Source of the DNA: Cellvibrionaceae bacterium
GTDB taxonomy: Bacteria > Pseudomonadota > Gammaproteobacteria > Pseudomonadales > Cellvibrionaceae
Length of the DNA: 8,429 nucleotides
Assembly: GCA_025800435.1 (NCBI GenBank)
Contig: JAOXRV010000167.1
Location: 1-8,429 of the forward strand
Direction: 5' to 3'
The number at the start of each line of letters is the position of its first letter. Position 1 is the stretch's first letter. Below, piece after piece: positions 6,048 through 8,429 of this stretch. Both the position numbers and the translations under genes were made by a program. The notes beneath the pieces were generated by a model. It ran no database searches, was not told where the DNA came from, and saw nothing but the letters and a program-made list of their open reading frames with translations.

Positions 6048-6776
6048 TTAGGATCGAAACAGACGCGAATACTGGGTCTCGTGCAGGGCACTGGCTATCG
6101 CCAGGGCCGGCAAGCTGGCACCGATATCGGCCCGCTGGCGCCGCGCCGAGGCAGCCACACCAGTTTGCAGGTGCCGCTGTAATTCGCTTAGTAATAATTG
6201 TGCCTGGGTCTGGCCCAGGGGGATTAATTTAGTCGCCGCCGCGACTTGGTTTTCCAGCCAGCTCCAGCCCAGGCCCAGTGCCGCACTGTCCTCGTCCAGC
6301 TGCCAATGGCGAGCGGCAAGGGCAAACACCACCACAAAACTCGGCGCCCGCCCCAACTGGCAGGGGCCTTGTAGATAGGCTTGCAGCTCGGGCTCCAGCG
6401 GCCCCAGCAACCGCATTAAGGCCTCGCCCATAGCCTGCTCACCAAGGCGCAGTTCTGCGGTTTCGCGGCAGGCTAACGATAGAGCGTTAAGCTCGTTAAT
6501 TTCTGCACTGGCGCGCCACAGACAAGCGGGCCGATAGAGCTGACGCAGGATGGGCAAATCGGTGTTGGCCAGGCCGTGCTCAATTTGGGTCTGCAGCCAA
6601 TCGCCGGCGCTGTGCTGGTCATTGACCCAGCCGGCCTCCACTGCGTATTCCAGCCCCTGAGAAAAGGCGTAGCCGCCAACCGGCAAGCTGGCGCTGGCCA
6701 ATTGCAGCAAACGCAGGGTCGCCGCTTCAGTGATGATGGTGGTGCCCCCTGCTATAGGCGCCAGACTCGGGCACAA
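6048..6776 (-). CDS. ureF: Urease accessory protein UreF (start uncertain, no ATG/GTG available)
   Basis: UreF is an all-helical protein that joins UreD(H) and UreG in the nickel-loading complex on urease. The conserved region begins LRLLQLASASLPVGGYAFSQ and continues GLEYAVEAGWV. A central GLGWSWLENQVAAATKLIPL segment and the ETQYSRLFRS C-terminus are typical of gammaproteobacterial UreF. The start is unclear. In this frame there is no ATG or GTG before the conserved region. TTG codons occur at 6818, 6797 and 6776, CTG at 6764, ATA at 6755, and ATC at 6737 and 6734. The position expected from homologue length (about 224-229 residues) is the ATC pair, where AGGGGG lies 7 bases upstream of 6737. 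The TTG at 6776 is given here as the nearest conventional start (242 residues). It overlaps the His-tail coding end of ureE by up to 50 bases. Confidence 0.93.
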   Translation of the reverse strand: MCPSLAPIAGGTTIITEAATLRLLQLASASLPVGGYAFSQGLEYAVEAGWVNDQHSAGDWLQTQIEHGLANTDLPILRQLYRPACLWRASAEINELNALSLACRETAELRLGEQAMGEALMRLLGPLEPELQAYLQGPCQLGRAPSFVVVFALAARHWQLDEDSAALGLGWSWLENQVAAATKLIPLGQTQAQLLLSELQRHLQTGVAASARRQRADIGASLPALAIASALHETQYSRLFRS

Positions 6777-7167
6777 ACGGCGCCTGCACTGGTTCAAGCT
6801 GCAGCCCCAGTTGTTCAAGCATATCCGCTAGCACATGGTCGGGGCGAATATACAATTCGCGCTCGCCAATGGCGATGGTGACATGACGATTGCCTAGATG
6901 GTAACAAGCCCGGCAAAATAACTGCCAATCCTCACAGTGGGCGCGCACTAATTGTTCCGGGGCGGCGACTACCTCCACCTGCTGGCCGCAGTCGGTCTGC
7001 AGATGCTCACCCGGCAGTAAACTGTTGCCCCTATCCAAAAATACTCGCAGCGGCCGGCCCGCAACGGTATTGGCTCTAAAGCGACCTTTCTGGCGTAGCT
7101 CATAGGGTAAAATCACTTGATCATCGGCGGGCCCAGCCCCGGGGGCAAGGCGTTTATACACATCCAT
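6727..7167 (-). CDS. ureE: Urease accessory nickel metallochaperone UreE with C-terminal His5
   Basis: A 146-residue UreE, the dimeric chaperone that carries nickel to the UreG/UreF/UreD complex. The N-terminal peptide-binding domain is followed by the metal-binding domain with ACYHLGNRH (87-95) and RPDHVLADMLEQLG (108-121). His95 and His111 correspond to His96 and His112 of the Klebsiella protein; the position equivalent to Klebsiella His110 is Pro here. The protein ends GHHHHH, a natural nickel-binding tail. The ATG at 7167 is chosen over the GTG at 7179 because GAG lies 7 bases upstream and the N-terminus MDVYKRL fits. It follows ureC by 30 bases. The codons of its His tail also contain the presumed start region of ureF in the +1 frame. 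Confidence 0.96.
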   Translation of the reverse strand: MDVYKRLAPGAGPADDQVILPYELRQKGRFRANTVAGRPLRVFLDRGNSLLPGEHLQTDCGQQVEVVAAPEQLVRAHCEDWQLFCRACYHLGNRHVTIAIGERELYIRPDHVLADMLEQLGLQLEPVQAPFVPESGAYSRGHHHHH

Positions 7168-7197
7168 AACACTACTCACTGGGGTTCAAAAAAACCA

Positions 7198-8429
7198 TTA
7201 AAACAAACTGTACAACTGCGCCAGCGGCAACCGCTCGGCGGGCTCACAGCTGAGCAATTCACCGTCCACTCGCACCTCGTAGGTCTGGGGGTCCACCTCA
7301 ATATTAGGTTGCCAACTATTGTGAACCATATCCGCTTTACTTATCTGGCGGGTATTGCGACACGCCAGCAGTTGGCGCTCAAGACCCAGCGCCCCGGCAA
7401 TATCACGATCCAGCGCGGCCTGGGAGGTAAACGTCACCGAGGTCTTGGCCGCCGCCGCGCCGAGTGCGCCAAACATCGGCCGATAGTGCACCGGTTGGGG
7501 CGTCGGTATCGAGGCATTGGCATCGCCCATCGGCGCCGCAGCGATCATCCCGCCTTTTATAATCAGCGCGGGTTTGATACCAAAAAAAGCCGGCTTCCAC
7601 AGCACCAGATCTGCCAGCTTGCCCAGCTCAATGGAGCCAACCTGGTCGGCGATACCGTGGGCGATGGCCGGGTTAATGGTGTATTTGGCGATATAGCGCT
7701 TGGCCCGAAAATTATCCAAGCCGGGCTGGTCCTCGGGCAGCGCACCGCGCTGCTGTTTCATTTTATGGGCGGTCTGCCAAGTGCGGCAGATCACCTCGCC
7801 AACCCGGCCCATGGCCTGGGAATCCGAAGCGATCATACTGAAGGCGCCGAGATCGTGAAGAATATCCTCGGCGGCGATGGTCTCCTTGCGAATCCGCGAA
7901 TCCGCAAATGCCACGTCCTCGGCAATACTGGGGTCGAGGTGATGGCAAACCATCAACATATCCAGGTGCTCATCAACGGTATTGACGGTGTAGGGCCGAG
8001 TTGGATTGGTCGACGAGGGCAGTACATTGGCGCGGGCACAAGCTTTAATAATATCCGGCGCGTGACCGCCACCGGCACCCTCGGTGTGGTAAGTGTGGAT
8101 CACCCGGTCTTTAAACGCCGCCAAGGTGTCGTCAACAAAACCCGACTCGTTTAAGGTATCGGTGTGAATCGCCACTTGAATATCGTATTGCTCTGCCACC
8201 GCCAGACAGGTGTCGATAGAGGCTGGGGTAGTGCCCCAATCTTCGTGCAGTTTTAAACCGCAGGCGCCGGCCAGTACCTGCTCCTCCAGCGCCGGCGCCT
8301 GGCTGGCATTGCCTTTGCCTAAAAAGCCAAAGTTCATCGCCAAGCTATCGGTGGCCTGAAGCATTTTGCCAATATTCCAGGGGCCGGGGGTGCAGGTGGT
8401 GGCATTGCTGCCGGTGGCCGGGCCAGTGC
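7198..8429 (-). CDS. ureC: Urease alpha subunit UreC, 5'-truncated by the window edge
   Basis: The catalytic subunit of urease, which hydrolyses urea to ammonia and carbamate. The frame stays open to the right edge (reading TGPATGSNATTCTPGPWNIG just before the Met at 8364), so that Met is internal. Taking it as residue 180, every catalytic position falls exactly on Klebsiella numbering: carbamylated Lys217 and His219 in GLKLHEDWG, His246 in VAIHTDT, His272 in TYHTEGAGGGHAPD, flap Cys319-His320 in MVCHHL and Asp360 in ASDSQAMGR. The full length would be 567 residues, the family norm. About the first 167 residues, with the His134/His136 nickel ligands, lie outside. The C-terminus ends PLAQLYSLF. 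It is the upstream visible gene of a ureC-ureE-ureF-ureG series; ureA and ureB presumably lie beyond the edge. Confidence 0.99.
   Translation of the reverse strand, partial: TGPATGSNATTCTPGPWNIGKMLQATDSLAMNFGFLGKGNASQAPALEEQVLAGACGLKLHEDWGTTPASIDTCLAVAEQYDIQVAIHTDTLNESGFVDDTLAAFKDRVIHTYHTEGAGGGHAPDIIKACARANVLPSSTNPTRPYTVNTVDEHLDMLMVCHHLDPSIAEDVAFADSRIRKETIAAEDILHDLGAFSMIASDSQAMGRVGEVICRTWQTAHKMKQQRGALPEDQPGLDNFRAKRYIAKYTINPAIAHGIADQVGSIELGKLADLVLWKPAFFGIKPALIIKGGMIAAAPMGDANASIPTPQPVHYRPMFGALGAAAAKTSVTFTSQAALDRDIAGALGLERQLLACRNTRQISKADMVHNSWQPNIEVDPQTYEVRVDGELLSCEPAERLPLAQLYSLF

Noticed and set aside
7117..8154. 345-codon open frame on the plus strand opposite ureC
   Set aside because: It lies wholly antisense to ureC, whose catalytic residues are all intact; the translation has no recognisable family pattern and is a by-product of GC-rich codon use.
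8362..8364. ATG at 8364 as the start of ureC
   Set aside because: Twelve further in-frame residues up to the edge match UreC, and the numbering places this Met at residue 180.
1..8429. CRISPR arrays, insertion sequences, integron sites or prophage genes
   Set aside because: No regularly spaced repeats, transposase or integrase coding sequence was seen; the tRNA 3' end is repeated in inverted, not direct, orientation, so it is not an obvious att site.

Overview
The window looks like chromosomal DNA from a marine-type gammaproteobacterium: moderately GC-rich, compact operons, a tRNA-Val(TAC)/tRNA-Asp(GTC) pair with encoded CCA ends, and a gammaproteobacterial urease cluster. The lineage is an inference from protein flavour and gene order; nothing here fixes the genus. 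Both ends are cut inside genes.

Left part (1-450, minus strand). A recognisable sigma70 promoter (396-401 / 374-379, with a GC-rich discriminator) drives tRNA-Val then tRNA-Asp. The transcript ends in an unusually long, near-perfect hairpin (130-191) whose stem includes the 3' end of tRNA-Asp. Beyond it, running off the left edge, is the first part of a probable glycerate 2-kinase/hydroxypyruvate reductase family gene. A small flavin reductase gene (447-929, minus) precedes the tRNA promoter.

Centre (930-5412, plus strand). A divergent intergenic region (930-1118), with a weak sigma54-like site and a short inverted repeat, separates the flavin reductase from a two-gene signalling operon. The first gene encodes a 1127-residue protein: a complete NCS1-type (nucleobase:cation symporter-like) membrane module, a nine-cysteine cluster, two more membrane helices, a histidine kinase core, a receiver and a degenerate C-terminal tail. 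The second gene overlaps it by 14 bases and encodes a 307-residue receiver/LuxR-HTH response regulator with an unusual linker.

Right part (5393-8429, minus strand). This is the downstream half of a urease operon in the order ureC (5' part outside the window), ureE, ureF, ureG. UreC carries the structural nickel-urease active site. UreE (nickel chaperone, natural poly-His end), UreF and UreG (GTPase) load nickel into it. ureF has no ATG or GTG start near its conserved N-terminus. The end of ureG overlaps the end of the response regulator gene by 20 bases in a tail-to-tail arrangement, so the two operons share a terminal segment with no room for a terminator between them.

Taken together, the transporter-like sensor kinase and LuxR regulator are natural candidates for controlling urea or nitrogen use by the adjacent urease genes. 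That link rests on proximity and domain content. No gene-free stretch exceeds 300 bases.
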